Shown: positions 30,744-38,872 of the stretch, piece by piece
Layout of the letters: each line of letters opens with the position of its first letter
Position numbering within the stretch: position 1 is the first letter of the stretch
NCBI RefSeq assembly: GCF_016901775.1
Contig: NZ_JACJKW010000015.1
Location: 1-64,000, forward strand
DNA: 64,000 nt
Origin: Intestinimonas butyriciproducens
GTDB lineage: Bacteria; Bacillota; Clostridia; Oscillospirales; Butyricicoccaceae
Direction of reading: 5' to 3'
The notes under the pieces: model-generated
Databases searched by the model: none
What the model was told of the DNA's origin: nothing
Seen by the model: only the letters and a program-made list of their open reading frames with translations
Made by a program: the position numbers and the translations under genes

Positions 30744-31364
30744 CTCGGCGTTCATCAGCTCACGGGCAACGTAGAGGAATACAATCAATTTTTTGAAGCG
30801 TTAAAGCAGATTTCCCCAGTCCCTGTAGCCTTTGAACAAATAGAAAGCGGCGCCAACGGATATTACCATTTAGAGGACAGACGCATTGCAATTCAAGAAA
30901 ACATCAGCGAATTGCAGACGGTCAAAACCGCTGTTCATGAAATCGCCCACGCAAAGCTGCACGCTTTACCTGAAAAGGAAGCTCAACCGGACGCGGTTAA
31001 AATTGACCGACGCACCCGTGAGGTGCAGGCGGAAAGCGTGGCGTATACCGTATGCCAGCACTTTGGTATTGATACCTCCGATTACTCATTCGGATATATT
31101 GCAAGCTGGAGCAGCGGACGGGAAACGGAGGAACTGAAAGCCTCTCTTGAAACAATCCGTAATACGGCGGCAGAATTTATTGACGCAATCGAGGATAAAT
31201 TTTTAGAGCGTGAACAGGCGCAGAACAAGGCCGCTGAACGGTCAAAGCCTGTAAAAGCCCAAACCGGAAAAAAGAAATCTATCAAAAAGCAGCTTGCCGA
31301 AAACAAAGGGAAATCGGCGGCGCCAAAAAAATCCGCACCCAAAAAGGAGGAACTTTCCCTATGA
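30744..31364 (+). pseudogene. ArdC-like metallopeptidase, C-terminal part
   Basis: From about 30744 the frame reads LGVHQLTGNVEEYNQFFEAL, NGYYHLEDRRIAIQENISEL and TAVHEIAHAKLHALP with a zinc-peptidase HExxH, then RRTREVQAESVAYTVCQHFG with the third ligand glutamate. This is the C-terminal peptidase domain of ArdC-like antirestriction proteins of conjugative elements, ending in a Lys/Ala-rich tail. The N-terminal ssDNA-binding domain is missing and no RBS or start is evident at the junction. The stop overlaps the next gene by ATGA (31361-31364). Confidence 0.65.
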
Positions 31365-31570
31365 TACATTTTTCAGACGAGGAAATAAATTTGATTTGTA
31401 TTTTTGATATGTCCTGTAAAAGCGCTTTAATCGCCGATATGCAGGACGCATTATTTTATATGGAGGACGACGAATTAAAGAGTATAACCAAAAATATCAT
31501 AGCAAAATTCCGGGCTATGACCGACCTTGAATTTTCGGCGATTGAATTTATACCGCCGTTTGGGGGGTGA
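31361..31570 (+). CDS. Transposon-transfer assisting family protein
   Basis: A 69-residue acidic protein, MIHFSDEEINLICIFDMSCK onward, with ALFYMEDDELKSITKNIIAK, which I recognise as the small TTAP family of conjugative transposons. Coupled to the gene before (ATGA) and to the DUF3846 gene after it (TGATG at 31568-31572). Role in transfer is presumed. Confidence 0.72.
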   Translation: MIHFSDEEINLICIFDMSCKSALIADMQDALFYMEDDELKSITKNIIAKFRAMTDLEFSAIEFIPPFGG

Positions 31571-32064
31571 TGAGGTTGAGTGATACCATTCGCGCATTGG
31601 TTGTAGAGCCGTGCAAGGAACCGTACATAAAAGACATTGAAAGCGGTTTGGAATCCCTGCAAAAAGAAGTCGGCGGCCTCATTGAAGCCTTTTATCCGTA
31701 TGAGGACGCTGTTTGTATTATCTGTAATGAGGAAGGCAAAATAAACGGCCTTCCTCTGAACCGCGCCATCTATGACGACGACAAAAATATGATTGAAATT
31801 ATGGCGGGGACATTCCTTGTTACGGGTCTTACAGAAGAAAATTTCGGGAGCTTATCGGACGAGCAGGTATTAAAATACGGGGATATGTTCAAAAACCCGG
31901 AGACCTTTTTAAGTATCGGCGGGGAAATCATTGCCCTGCCGTATAAGGCGGAGGATAAAAAGCCCTCTATCCGGCAGCAGCTTGCGGCAATAAAGGAAAA
32001 TACCGCGGAGAAAAAGGACATTCCCAAAACGAAAAATAAAGAGATTGGAGGCGAGAGCTTATGA
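31570..32064 (+). CDS. DUF3846 domain protein
   Basis: A 164-residue protein starting MRLSDTIRALVVEPCKEPYI; EEVGGLIE-like KEVGGLIEAFYPYEDAVCII and GLPLNRAIYDDDKNMIEIMA followed by GTFLVTG match the DUF3846 domain common in conjugative elements. GTG at 31567 is an alternative start, but TTTGGGGGGTG favours the ATG at 31570. Lys-rich C-terminus. Overlaps the next gene by ATGA (32061-32064). Function unknown. Confidence 0.75.
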   Translation: MRLSDTIRALVVEPCKEPYIKDIESGLESLQKEVGGLIEAFYPYEDAVCIICNEEGKINGLPLNRAIYDDDKNMIEIMAGTFLVTGLTEENFGSLSDEQVLKYGDMFKNPETFLSIGGEIIALPYKAEDKKPSIRQQLAAIKENTAEKKDIPKTKNKEIGGESL

Positions 32065-33227
32065 GCGGTGAAAGCTATGTATTTCAGTTTACCCTTGTAA
32101 ATAAACAAGACCCTGAGAATACCGTGGATATTACCTTTCCCACAACGGCGGAGGCAATAAACAGCGCGCTCAAAGAAATAGGGCTGCCCGAAAATGCAAG
32201 CCGTGATTTATATTTCCTGATAAGGTTTGAAACGCCTTACGAGGATTTTCAAACAATAGACAACATCTGTGAAACTACCTATGTATCAGGGAATAAGGTA
32301 TATGAAAACAGCATAAACGAACTGAATTATCTTGCGGAGCTATTGGACGGTATGACGCCTGACGAGAAACTTGTTTTTTCGGCGGCGATTGAAGCGGGCG
32401 AGCATTGCATGTATATATCAGACCTCATAAACCTTGCGCAGAATACGGAGTGTTACAATGTTATAGACAATATATACGATTATGAAGATGTAACGCGGTA
32501 TTTTCTTGCTGAACGCGGAGTTGACATATCCGGGCTTGGATTTTTAATTGATTACATTAACTTTGAAAAATGCGGCAAGGATTTATGCAAAGAAGATGGC
32601 GGCGTCCTGCTTGACGGGTGTTATCTTGAAACGAACCGCGCCCGTTTTGCGGAGGTATATAACGGAGATATTTTTACTGTTCCCGAACAGTACCGGGTTG
32701 TACCCTTTGCGCGCGAACCGGATTTTTTGGATAGGAAGGTTGAGCGTTCTATGGAACTGGCATTAGACCTTGACAGCTTCTTCCGTTCCCACGATAAAGA
32801 GTACGGCGAAAAATACTCTGCCGTGGACGTACCCGAACATTTATCCGATTGCCTTTTAGAAAACAACCTTGATAAAATCAAGGAAATGCTTGCAGATTTG
32901 GGGCAGCTTGAAAACGATGTGCTTCCGTCGGAGCTTGCGGAATATGAAAAGATATTTTTGGCAGACATACCGGAAAAGCAGGAAAGAGATTTTGAAAAGC
33001 CGGGGCGCCATTTGATACATGTTCAGTCGGCCTGCAACAGCAACTATAAAGGGATGATTGCTTTTGTGGGCGACGACGGCAAGGTGTATTTGGGAAAACA
33101 GGAAAACTATCTTTTCCGAACGGAGCATATTCCATTCTATGCAGTTCCTTTTTCTGCTGTGCCAGTTCTCCGGCGGCACGGTTTAATGCGTCAATCGGCA
33201 GCGCTTCTTTCCCTTTCAGATATTTAG
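32061..33227 (+). CDS. ArdA-like antirestriction protein with a chimeric C-terminus
   Basis: Residues ~75-215 (INELNYLAELLDGMTPDEKL, AGEHCMYISDLINLAQNTEC, FEKCGKDLCKEDGGVLLDGC and YLE) resemble ArdA, the acidic DNA mimic that protects incoming DNA from type I restriction enzymes. The protein is acidic throughout. After GDDGKVYLGKQENYLF (about 33118) the frame enters the antisense of the relaxase gene and adds ~35 foreign residues before stopping at 33227. The original C-terminus is lost; the ArdA-like core is intact and may still act. Confidence 0.62.
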   Translation: MSGESYVFQFTLVNKQDPENTVDITFPTTAEAINSALKEIGLPENASRDLYFLIRFETPYEDFQTIDNICETTYVSGNKVYENSINELNYLAELLDGMTPDEKLVFSAAIEAGEHCMYISDLINLAQNTECYNVIDNIYDYEDVTRYFLAERGVDISGLGFLIDYINFEKCGKDLCKEDGGVLLDGCYLETNRARFAEVYNGDIFTVPEQYRVVPFAREPDFLDRKVERSMELALDLDSFFRSHDKEYGEKYSAVDVPEHLSDCLLENNLDKIKEMLADLGQLENDVLPSELAEYEKIFLADIPEKQERDFEKPGRHLIHVQSACNSNYKGMIAFVGDDGKVYLGKQENYLFRTEHIPFYAVPFSAVPVLRRHGLMRQSAALLSLSDI

Positions 33228-34341
33228 CCGAAGCCTCAAACAAAACGATTTCCCTGCGGTATTTATTTTCAAAGGCGGCCTTGTTTTTCGCTCTTTTGTA
33301 TTTCTCGTAAACCGGCTTACAAGCGGAGTGGGTCTCAGCGTGTTTTATCAGGAGGGCGGTTTCGTTTATACTCTTTTCCGTCCCCTTGATTTGCTCCGAA
33401 ACGTCGTCAAAAGAGGCGTGTATTTTCTCTGTTTCCCGTTCCAATTCCTCATACGTACTGATGTTGTGTTCGGTCAGGAAATTCAGCGTTTTGCTCGCCT
33501 GTTTCAAATTATACAGCTTCGCCCAATGCTCGTAGCCCTTGCTTTCCTGCGCCTTGATATTGTTTTGAATATCTATCAAAAGATTGATACGGCGCTCCGG
33601 TCTCGGTGATTTTGTTCTCTGGGCGATCCTGCCTTTGATTGCTTCTTCGGTATAGCGCGGGCCTAAGGTCTTGCCCCTTGTAAACCGTTCTTTTCCCTTT
33701 GGGCGGAATGAAATGTATTTGCCCTGCTTTATCTCATAGCCGGCAATCTCCATACGCAGGAGAAAATCTTCAAAGTCTGTTGCCCGTGAAACCACCTTGT
33801 CAATATCCGCTTTTATCTGCGCTTTCCAGCTCGTGCCCTGTTGGGCGGCGGTGTGTTCTATGTAGCTTTTGCCTTTATTCTCATTTGGCGGTATGACGGA
33901 CAAACCGTGCTCCCCGCACAGCCGGTCGCTGATACGTCGGACGCGGCTTTTCCACTTCCGGTTGACATGGCTGTGTTTGAAGTCAACAAAGCTGACATCG
34001 TTAAAAATGATGTGGTTATGGATATGGCCGCGGTCTATGTGCGTTGTCAGCACATATTCATATTTGCCGCCCAAAACCTCCTCCGCAAGCTGTTTCCCTA
34101 TCTCGTGCGCCTGTTCCGGCGTGGTCTCGCCGGGCTTAAACGCCTGTATCAAGTGCCGGGCTAAATGCGGGCCCGGCTCCCGCGCCTTTTCCCGCGTCCA
34201 TTCAAATTCAATATCCGCTGTTTCCGGGGCACAGCCGTAGGAATATACCAGTAGCGTACCGTCCGTTTTGGCAGGGTTACAGATATAGTCAACCGCCTTT
34301 TTCAGCGTAGCGTTGATAGGATGGTTCTTTGTAATTGCCAT
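33120..34341 (-). CDS. MobA/VirD2-type relaxase, C-terminus replaced (partial)
   Basis: About 405 residues from MAITKNHPINATLKKAVDYI. The relaxase motifs are present: tyrosine in VDYICNPAKT, HLARHLIQAFKPGE, and the histidine triad in THIDRGHIHNHIIFNDVSF. A long coiled-coil follows. The normal C-terminal end is lost at about 33120, where the frame runs into the antisense of the ArdA-like gene and continues to 32878. Nicking activity resides in the N-terminal domain, so it could still act on the oriT at 34661-34789. It overlaps the MobC gene by 40 bp. Confidence 0.85.
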
Positions 34342-34631
34342 ATCTCGCCGAGCCTTTCCCGAAGCTCCGTAATATCCCCGCGGTATATATCACCGGTGGA
34401 ATTGACGCGCTTTGCAATCTGGTTTATGTTGCGGCCGATTGCGCGGAGCTCCTTATTCATCTCTTTTATGTTGGCGGTGTCGGTATAAATAATATACCCG
34501 TCAATCGCCATTTTCCGTATGTACGCGCCGATTTGGGAAGTAGGCAGCAGCTTCATTTTCTCGTCAATCAGCCGCCGTTCTTCCTCTGTCAGCCATATTT
34601 TAAGCTGTATATTGCGTTTCCTGTTCACCAT
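34302..34631 (-). CDS. MobC-like relaxosome protein
   Basis: A 109-residue protein from the ATG at 34631 behind CGGAGG. MVNRKRNIQLKIWLTEEERR with IGAYIRKMAIDGYI is the ribbon-helix-helix start; ELRAIGRNINQIAKRVNSTG is the MobC signature. It should bind oriT and help the relaxase nick. The longer in-frame start at 34724 lies within the putative oriT and is unlikely. Confidence 0.82.
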   Translation of the reverse strand: MVNRKRNIQLKIWLTEEERRLIDEKMKLLPTSQIGAYIRKMAIDGYIIYTDTANIKEMNKELRAIGRNINQIAKRVNSTGDIYRGDITELRERLGEIWQLQRTILSTLR

Positions 34632-34660
34632 AGCGTAAGCCTCCGATAAATTAGGGTTTA

Positions 34661-34789
34661 CAGACAATGGACAAGCCATTGTCTGCATAAGTTCCGCCAG
34701 CGAAAACAAGTTTTCGGGCGTCACTTAAAGGGTTTGGGACTATCCCAAAAATATTTTGCACAGTTCGGGGCCGCCGACAAAGTGCAAAA
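34661..34789. other. Probable origin of transfer (oriT)
   Basis: Directly upstream of mobC-relaxase lie four inverted repeats in 130 bp: CAGACAATGG-ACAAG-CCATTGTCTG (34661-34685), CGAAAAC-AA-GTTTTCG (34701-34716), TTTGGGA-CTA-TCCCAAA (34733-34749) and TTTTGCAC (34754-34761) with GTGCAAAA (34782-34789). Stacked repeats next to mobC are typical of oriT regions. The nick site cannot be assigned from sequence alone. Confidence 0.6.
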
Positions 34790-34973
34790 ACCGCGAATGG
34801 GTACTCATTCGCTTTGCTTGCTATTCCGTAAAAGTTAGTTTTTCCCCTATATATAAGGAGTGCGGAAAACGCCTTTTCAGCAACCCGTTTTTGAAAAAAG
34901 CATATGAAAATTCTGTCGTACTGAAAACCTCCAAAATCCGCCACAGGTATACCTGGCAAACAATGATTTTGTA

Positions 34974-35003
34974 TTGACAACGTACATATTTTGTGAATAT
35001 ATT
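34974..35003 (+). promoter_or_regulatory. Promoter of the orphan antitoxin
   Basis: TTGACA at 34974-34979 and TATATT at 34998-35003 are 18 bp apart, 14 bp ahead of the ATG at 35018. Confidence 0.6.
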
Positions 35004-35017
35004 AAGAGTGAAAGGAA

Positions 35018-35302
35018 ATGGGTACAGTGGCGACAACGAATATAAGTATCCGCATGGATACGGAATTAAAGAAACAGGCGGAATCCATGTTTGCAGAGAT
35101 GGGACTGAACATGACCACTGCAATGAATATATTTTTGCGTCAGGTTGTGCGTCAGGGTAAAATTCCTTTTGAAATCGCAACCGACATACCCAATGCCGAA
35201 ATGCTTGAAACTATGAAAGAAATGAATGATACCATACATGATAGCATCCCTGCGGAAAAATTTACAGACACAAAGGAACTGCGTGAGGGTTTGGATTCAT
35301 GA
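35018..35302 (+). CDS. RelB/DinJ family antitoxin, orphan
   Basis: A 94-residue protein with TTNISIRMDTELKKQAESMF and LNMTTAMNIFLRQVVRQGKI, the DinJ ribbon-helix-helix pattern, related to the antitoxin at 19196-19471. RBS GAAAGGAAATG. No toxin gene follows: 40 bp later a LuxR-type gene begins. It may be a remnant of a module or act in trans on other toxins. Confidence 0.8.
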   Translation: MGTVATTNISIRMDTELKKQAESMFAEMGLNMTTAMNIFLRQVVRQGKIPFEIATDIPNAEMLETMKEMNDTIHDSIPAEKFTDTKELREGLDS

Positions 35303-35343
35303 AAGACATAATGAAAATGAAAAATACATAGAAAGGCATAAAC

Positions 35344-36813
35344 ATGATGATAGATGAACTGAGGAAACGGACAACGGTAAGCGCCATCCTTTTAATTGGC
35401 CTGTTTACCTTTATCTTTTTAGGCGCGGAATACTTGTATGTAAATATGATTGCGCTGACCGCGGAGGCGAGAAAGGCCGTAAACGCGCAAAACTATGCGC
35501 TGGGCGTAAGCGTAGCCGGTTTTTTACTGTATCCGGCGCTGAGCCGCCTTGTAAAAAGACAGTATCAGGGTATCATTACCCTGGCATTAGCGCTGGCAGC
35601 GATTGTGTGTATATTCGTTATGCAGCAGCATTTATCCTATGCGGCAATTCTCATATCCGGCATGGTGCTGTTTTTTGTCCTTGGCTTTTTTGGCAGCGCG
35701 GTCCACAGCATAGCGGCGCGCATTGTTCGGGCAAGCGCGGCGCTGGCGCGGATTGTCGGGATAGCCTATGCCCTGGGGATTTTGCTGCAATTTTTAAACA
35801 ACAACCTGGTCAATGTCGAAACCGCAGAAGCGGGTTTTCTATCCGCTTTTTTAGCCATGCTGTGCGTCTTAATGCTGTGGACACAGCAGCGGTACTTAAA
35901 GCATGTGAAAGAAACGGAACCGGAAAGCAGCGGGCAAAATGAGGAGGCGGCCATGTCCCGGAAAAAGCTGTCGGCAGGGCTTTTGCTGGCGTTGCTTGTC
36001 GCGCTGATGGCCTGCGTATTCAGCACATTGGACAACGCGGTAACACTCCCTCACGCGTCGGGACACGCGGACGTCGGGCAATGGCCAAGGATCCTCCTGG
36101 CTGTTAGCGGGCTTATGGCAGGGTTTTTGTTTGATATACGGAAAAGAAAGTTTATGAACCTCATCATGTACTGTGTGATGATGCTGTCCACGTTGTGTGT
36201 TGCGGTAATATGGCTGGGAGACCCGTTCCTGATCGGGCTTGTGGTGTTTTACCTGACTGCCGGTTTTTTCGCGGTATACTTTACCACCAGCTTTATGGAG
36301 CTGTCATTGCATATGCGGTTTCCAGCGCTGTGGGCAGGTCTTGGCCGCGCGGTTAACAATCTCAGCGCCGTCCTGGTTACAAACGGTTCGGTTACGCTGC
36401 TGTTTGCAGGCGGCGGTATTATCACAATCCTGCTTGTGCTGCTCTTGTTCGCGGCGGTTATGGTTGTAATGGCCGCGTATGCCGCGCAAATGCGGGAGAT
36501 TACCAGGATGAACGATGCGCAGCGCAGAGAGGCAGACAAGTTTTCAAAATTTACACAGGTTTTCTCCCTGACGCCGCGTGAGAAGGAGGTTTTTCAGCAG
36601 CTGCTTGCCGAGCCAAACGAAAACCTCCAGGTAATCTCGGAACAATTGGCGATTTCCAGGACGGCTTTATATAAACATATCCGCAGCCTGAACGACAAGA
36701 CGCAGACAGGAACCCGGCTGGATTTAACGCAATTTTATTATCAATGGGGCGAACGAAATACAATCAAAGGACCTATTGGCCAGCCCTTTAAAACGGAAAC
36801 GGAAAATTTGTAA
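35344..36813 (+). CDS. Membrane-bound LuxR-type transcriptional regulator
   Basis: A 489-residue protein with about twelve hydrophobic segments arranged like an MFS transporter (residues ~10-380), for example AILLIGLFTFIFLGAEYLYV, and a C-terminal LuxR helix-turn-helix (SLTPREKEVFQQLLAEPNEN, VISEQLAISRTALYKHIRSL). Such transporter-like one-component regulators sense a signal at the membrane and bind DNA directly. The ATG at 35347 is an equally possible start. The repeated dyads at 37041-37157 just ahead of a secreted-protein cluster are its likely target, but this is inference. Confidence 0.82.
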   Translation: MMIDELRKRTTVSAILLIGLFTFIFLGAEYLYVNMIALTAEARKAVNAQNYALGVSVAGFLLYPALSRLVKRQYQGIITLALALAAIVCIFVMQQHLSYAAILISGMVLFFVLGFFGSAVHSIAARIVRASAALARIVGIAYALGILLQFLNNNLVNVETAEAGFLSAFLAMLCVLMLWTQQRYLKHVKETEPESSGQNEEAAMSRKKLSAGLLLALLVALMACVFSTLDNAVTLPHASGHADVGQWPRILLAVSGLMAGFLFDIRKRKFMNLIMYCVMMLSTLCVAVIWLGDPFLIGLVVFYLTAGFFAVYFTTSFMELSLHMRFPALWAGLGRAVNNLSAVLVTNGSVTLLFAGGGIITILLVLLLFAAVMVVMAAYAAQMREITRMNDAQRREADKFSKFTQVFSLTPREKEVFQQLLAEPNENLQVISEQLAISRTALYKHIRSLNDKTQTGTRLDLTQFYYQWGERNTIKGPIGQPFKTETENL

Positions 36814-36930
36814 GTATATTTCTCCTCCCTTCTTAAATGGCGTTTGTCTTTTTCTGTGCTATTTTAAAAATATCGTGCGGATTTTACATCTTAAAAACAA
36901 AAACATAATCCATTGATTCTTTGAAATGGA

Positions 36931-36957
36931 AAGCGAGGCGTTTGCCCCGCTTTTTTT
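36931..36957 (+). terminator. Terminator after the LuxR-type gene
   Basis: AAGCGAGGC at 36931-36939 pairs with GCCCCGCTT at 36944-36952 with one mismatch, and T residues continue to 36957. Confidence 0.75.
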
Positions 36958-37040
36958 ATTGCTTTTTTCATATGCAAATATATGTTCGTAAAAACAGCCT
37001 CAAAATATCAAATAATAGAAAAAAATACATGAAAAATAGG

Positions 37041-37157
37041 GGGTTTACAAATGTTAACCCCTCCAAAACAGGCCAGAGTTTACATTTGATAACCCCAAAA
37101 TGGCCGGGGGTTTACAAAATTCAACCCTGAAAAACAAAAAATGTACGTTTGTAAACT
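37041..37157 (+). promoter_or_regulatory. Array of GTTTACA dyads, putative operators
   Basis: Three copies of GTTTACA-N4-x-T/C-AACCC start at 37043, 37078 and 37110 (spacing 35 and 32 bp, about three turns); the first, GTTTACAAATGTTAAC, is an imperfect palindrome. A fourth related site, GTTTGTAAAC, lies at 37148-37157. The rest of the 36814-37308 gap is AT-rich and holds the terminator at 36931 but no convincing gene. The array lies ~150 bp before the gene at 37309 and could bind the LuxR-type regulator. Confidence 0.55.
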
Positions 37158-37308
37158 TATATTTTTTTCAGGACTATGCTATATTTTTTTTCAGAGACCG
37201 ACAGTTGTTTGGAGGGAAATAAAAAAATCTGCAACATTAACAGGATGGACTCAAATGGGGATGCTCTGCCGGGCATTCAAAAAATAATTGTAAGAAGGAG
37301 GCAGAAAA

Positions 37309-37662
37309 ATGGAAGTAATGGAAAGGATGCTCCCGTATGCAAAAAAAAATGTCCAGCTTGCCGTATATGACATGCTGGATCAGATGGAGGCAGAATACGG
37401 CGATGGCGAGGCGAAGGACGTGATTGCGGAGGCAAACATTTACGGCAATGTAAGCAAGTTTTCTATCACAGTGAAAGAGGGCGGTTGCGGAACCATTATG
37501 ACACTCGCTATGCTTGCGCCATGCTGCGGACTGTCCATTCCCGGACAGCAGCGTGCTTTGACCGCCGTGGCTGACCGGATCACCCAGCATCTAGAAAACG
37601 TGTTGGTGATGAAGGGCGTCCGGTTCCAGCCGCCGGAAGATACAGGCGCGGCGGCACAGTAA
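37309..37662 (+). CDS. Hypothetical protein at the head of the surface-protein island
   Basis: A 117-residue protein behind AAGGAGGC. I do not recognise it. MEVMERMLPYAKKNVQLAVY is helical, followed by NVSKFSITVKEGGCGTIMTL and AMLAPCCGLSIPGQQRAL, an apolar glycine/cysteine-rich stretch, then a C-terminal helix. No signal peptide. It is the first gene after the dyad array and lies 44 bp before a lipoprotein gene, so it is probably co-regulated with the surface proteins. Confidence 0.6.
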   Translation: MEVMERMLPYAKKNVQLAVYDMLDQMEAEYGDGEAKDVIAEANIYGNVSKFSITVKEGGCGTIMTLAMLAPCCGLSIPGQQRALTAVADRITQHLENVLVMKGVRFQPPEDTGAAAQ

Positions 37663-37706
37663 GCTGTGCCGAATATACTTGCCATGCGGAAGGAGGCCGA
37701 CGGCCT

Positions 37707-38843
37707 GTGCAAATCAAATGCAAGCGGCGCTTGCCAGTGGTGTTATCCGTTACCCTGCTGGCAGCAGTCCTTTCCGCCTGCGGCGTTAAAGCGCCGCCCG
37801 TGCAAACCGGGATGCCGGTTCAGACGCCGGACAGCGGAAACGTTACCATTACCAAAACCAAAGCAAAAGCAACCGAGACAGAGTTGTACAGCGCGCCGGA
37901 CGGTTCGTTCAGCATGCAAATCCCGGCCGGCTGGTCGGTATCCAGCGGAGGCACCGGGATGTATCACAGTATCCGCGTAACCGACCCGGAGGAGCCGCTG
38001 AACCAGATGTTCGTTTTGCTGAAAGCGGACGCCCTGCTGCACAGCCAGGCGGGGAAGGAGGCGTGGCAGTACACTTATGCAGCGGGCAACAGCCAGGCGT
38101 ACCTATTTACCCTTGCGCCGGTATTGGCGCAGCCGTCCACTGAAAATTTCTATAAGCTGTTCCCCCAGTATGCGGACTTTGCCGTGCAGGCAGAACCAGG
38201 CTACGCGGGCTACACCTTCCCACGGTTTGAGGATTTCACTGTTACCGAGCGTTTCCCGTCTGCGGGCAATTTCGGGCAGGCGGCGCTGGGCGACGAGCTG
38301 CTCCGCGCCACCTTCACAGAGGATGGCAGGGAAGGCGAAGGGATGTTCGCCGCCACGGTGGTAGATTTCGGACCGGTTCAGATTGCCGCGGGCGCTCCGT
38401 CGGGCTATCAGATCCCCAGCGCGGACGGCGGCTATTATATGGCGTACAATATCATGGCGGTCACCGCTGCAAAGGATACGCTGATTGAGTGGGAAGACGT
38501 GCTGACCCAATGCATGGGGACGCTGGAATACTCCCAGGCTTATGTGCAAAGCGTGCAGCAGGCGGGGCAGGAGCAGGTGGCGCAGGCGATGCAGTTCAGC
38601 GCCAACGGCAATGCTGTTTTGGACGGCATCATGTCCTCCTGGGAAGCGCGCAGCACCAGCCAGGATATTATCAGCCAGAAGCAGAGTGACGCCACGTTGG
38701 GATATGAACGGGTTTACGATACTCAAACCGGCGAAATCTACCGGGCGGAAAACGGCTGGAGCGATACCTACCAGGGCGGGCGCTACGAGCCTGTAACCGA
38801 CGACAGTATGTATACAAAGCCAATTTCCGGCTATATTGAATAG
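37707..38843 (+). CDS. Secreted lipoprotein of unknown function
   Basis: A 378-residue protein with a lipoprotein signal: basic start, hydrophobic core and lipobox LSAC with Cys25. GTG start at 37707 behind GGAAGGAGG. After a Thr/Lys-rich linker comes ELYSAPDGSFSMQIPAGWSV, a pattern seen in surface lipoproteins with a PsbP/DUF1795-like fold; the rest is unfamiliar. It probably sits on the outer face of the membrane. It lies between the hypothetical gene at 37309 and the CAP-SLH gene. Confidence 0.72.
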   Translation: MQIKCKRRLPVVLSVTLLAAVLSACGVKAPPVQTGMPVQTPDSGNVTITKTKAKATETELYSAPDGSFSMQIPAGWSVSSGGTGMYHSIRVTDPEEPLNQMFVLLKADALLHSQAGKEAWQYTYAAGNSQAYLFTLAPVLAQPSTENFYKLFPQYADFAVQAEPGYAGYTFPRFEDFTVTERFPSAGNFGQAALGDELLRATFTEDGREGEGMFAATVVDFGPVQIAAGAPSGYQIPSADGGYYMAYNIMAVTAAKDTLIEWEDVLTQCMGTLEYSQAYVQSVQQAGQEQVAQAMQFSANGNAVLDGIMSSWEARSTSQDIISQKQSDATLGYERVYDTQTGEIYRAENGWSDTYQGGRYEPVTDDSMYTKPISGYIE

Positions 38844-38872
38844 GATAAAATCCTGGACAGGAGGGATTCCAT

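Noticed and set aside
36921-37130. 69-codon ORF in the gap after the LuxR-type gene
   Set aside because: It starts in a terminator and runs through the dyad array; no RBS and no family resemblance.
37041-37157. CRISPR-like repeat array
   Set aside because: Only three or four short, degenerate units with no uniform repeat and no cas genes; better explained as operator dyads.
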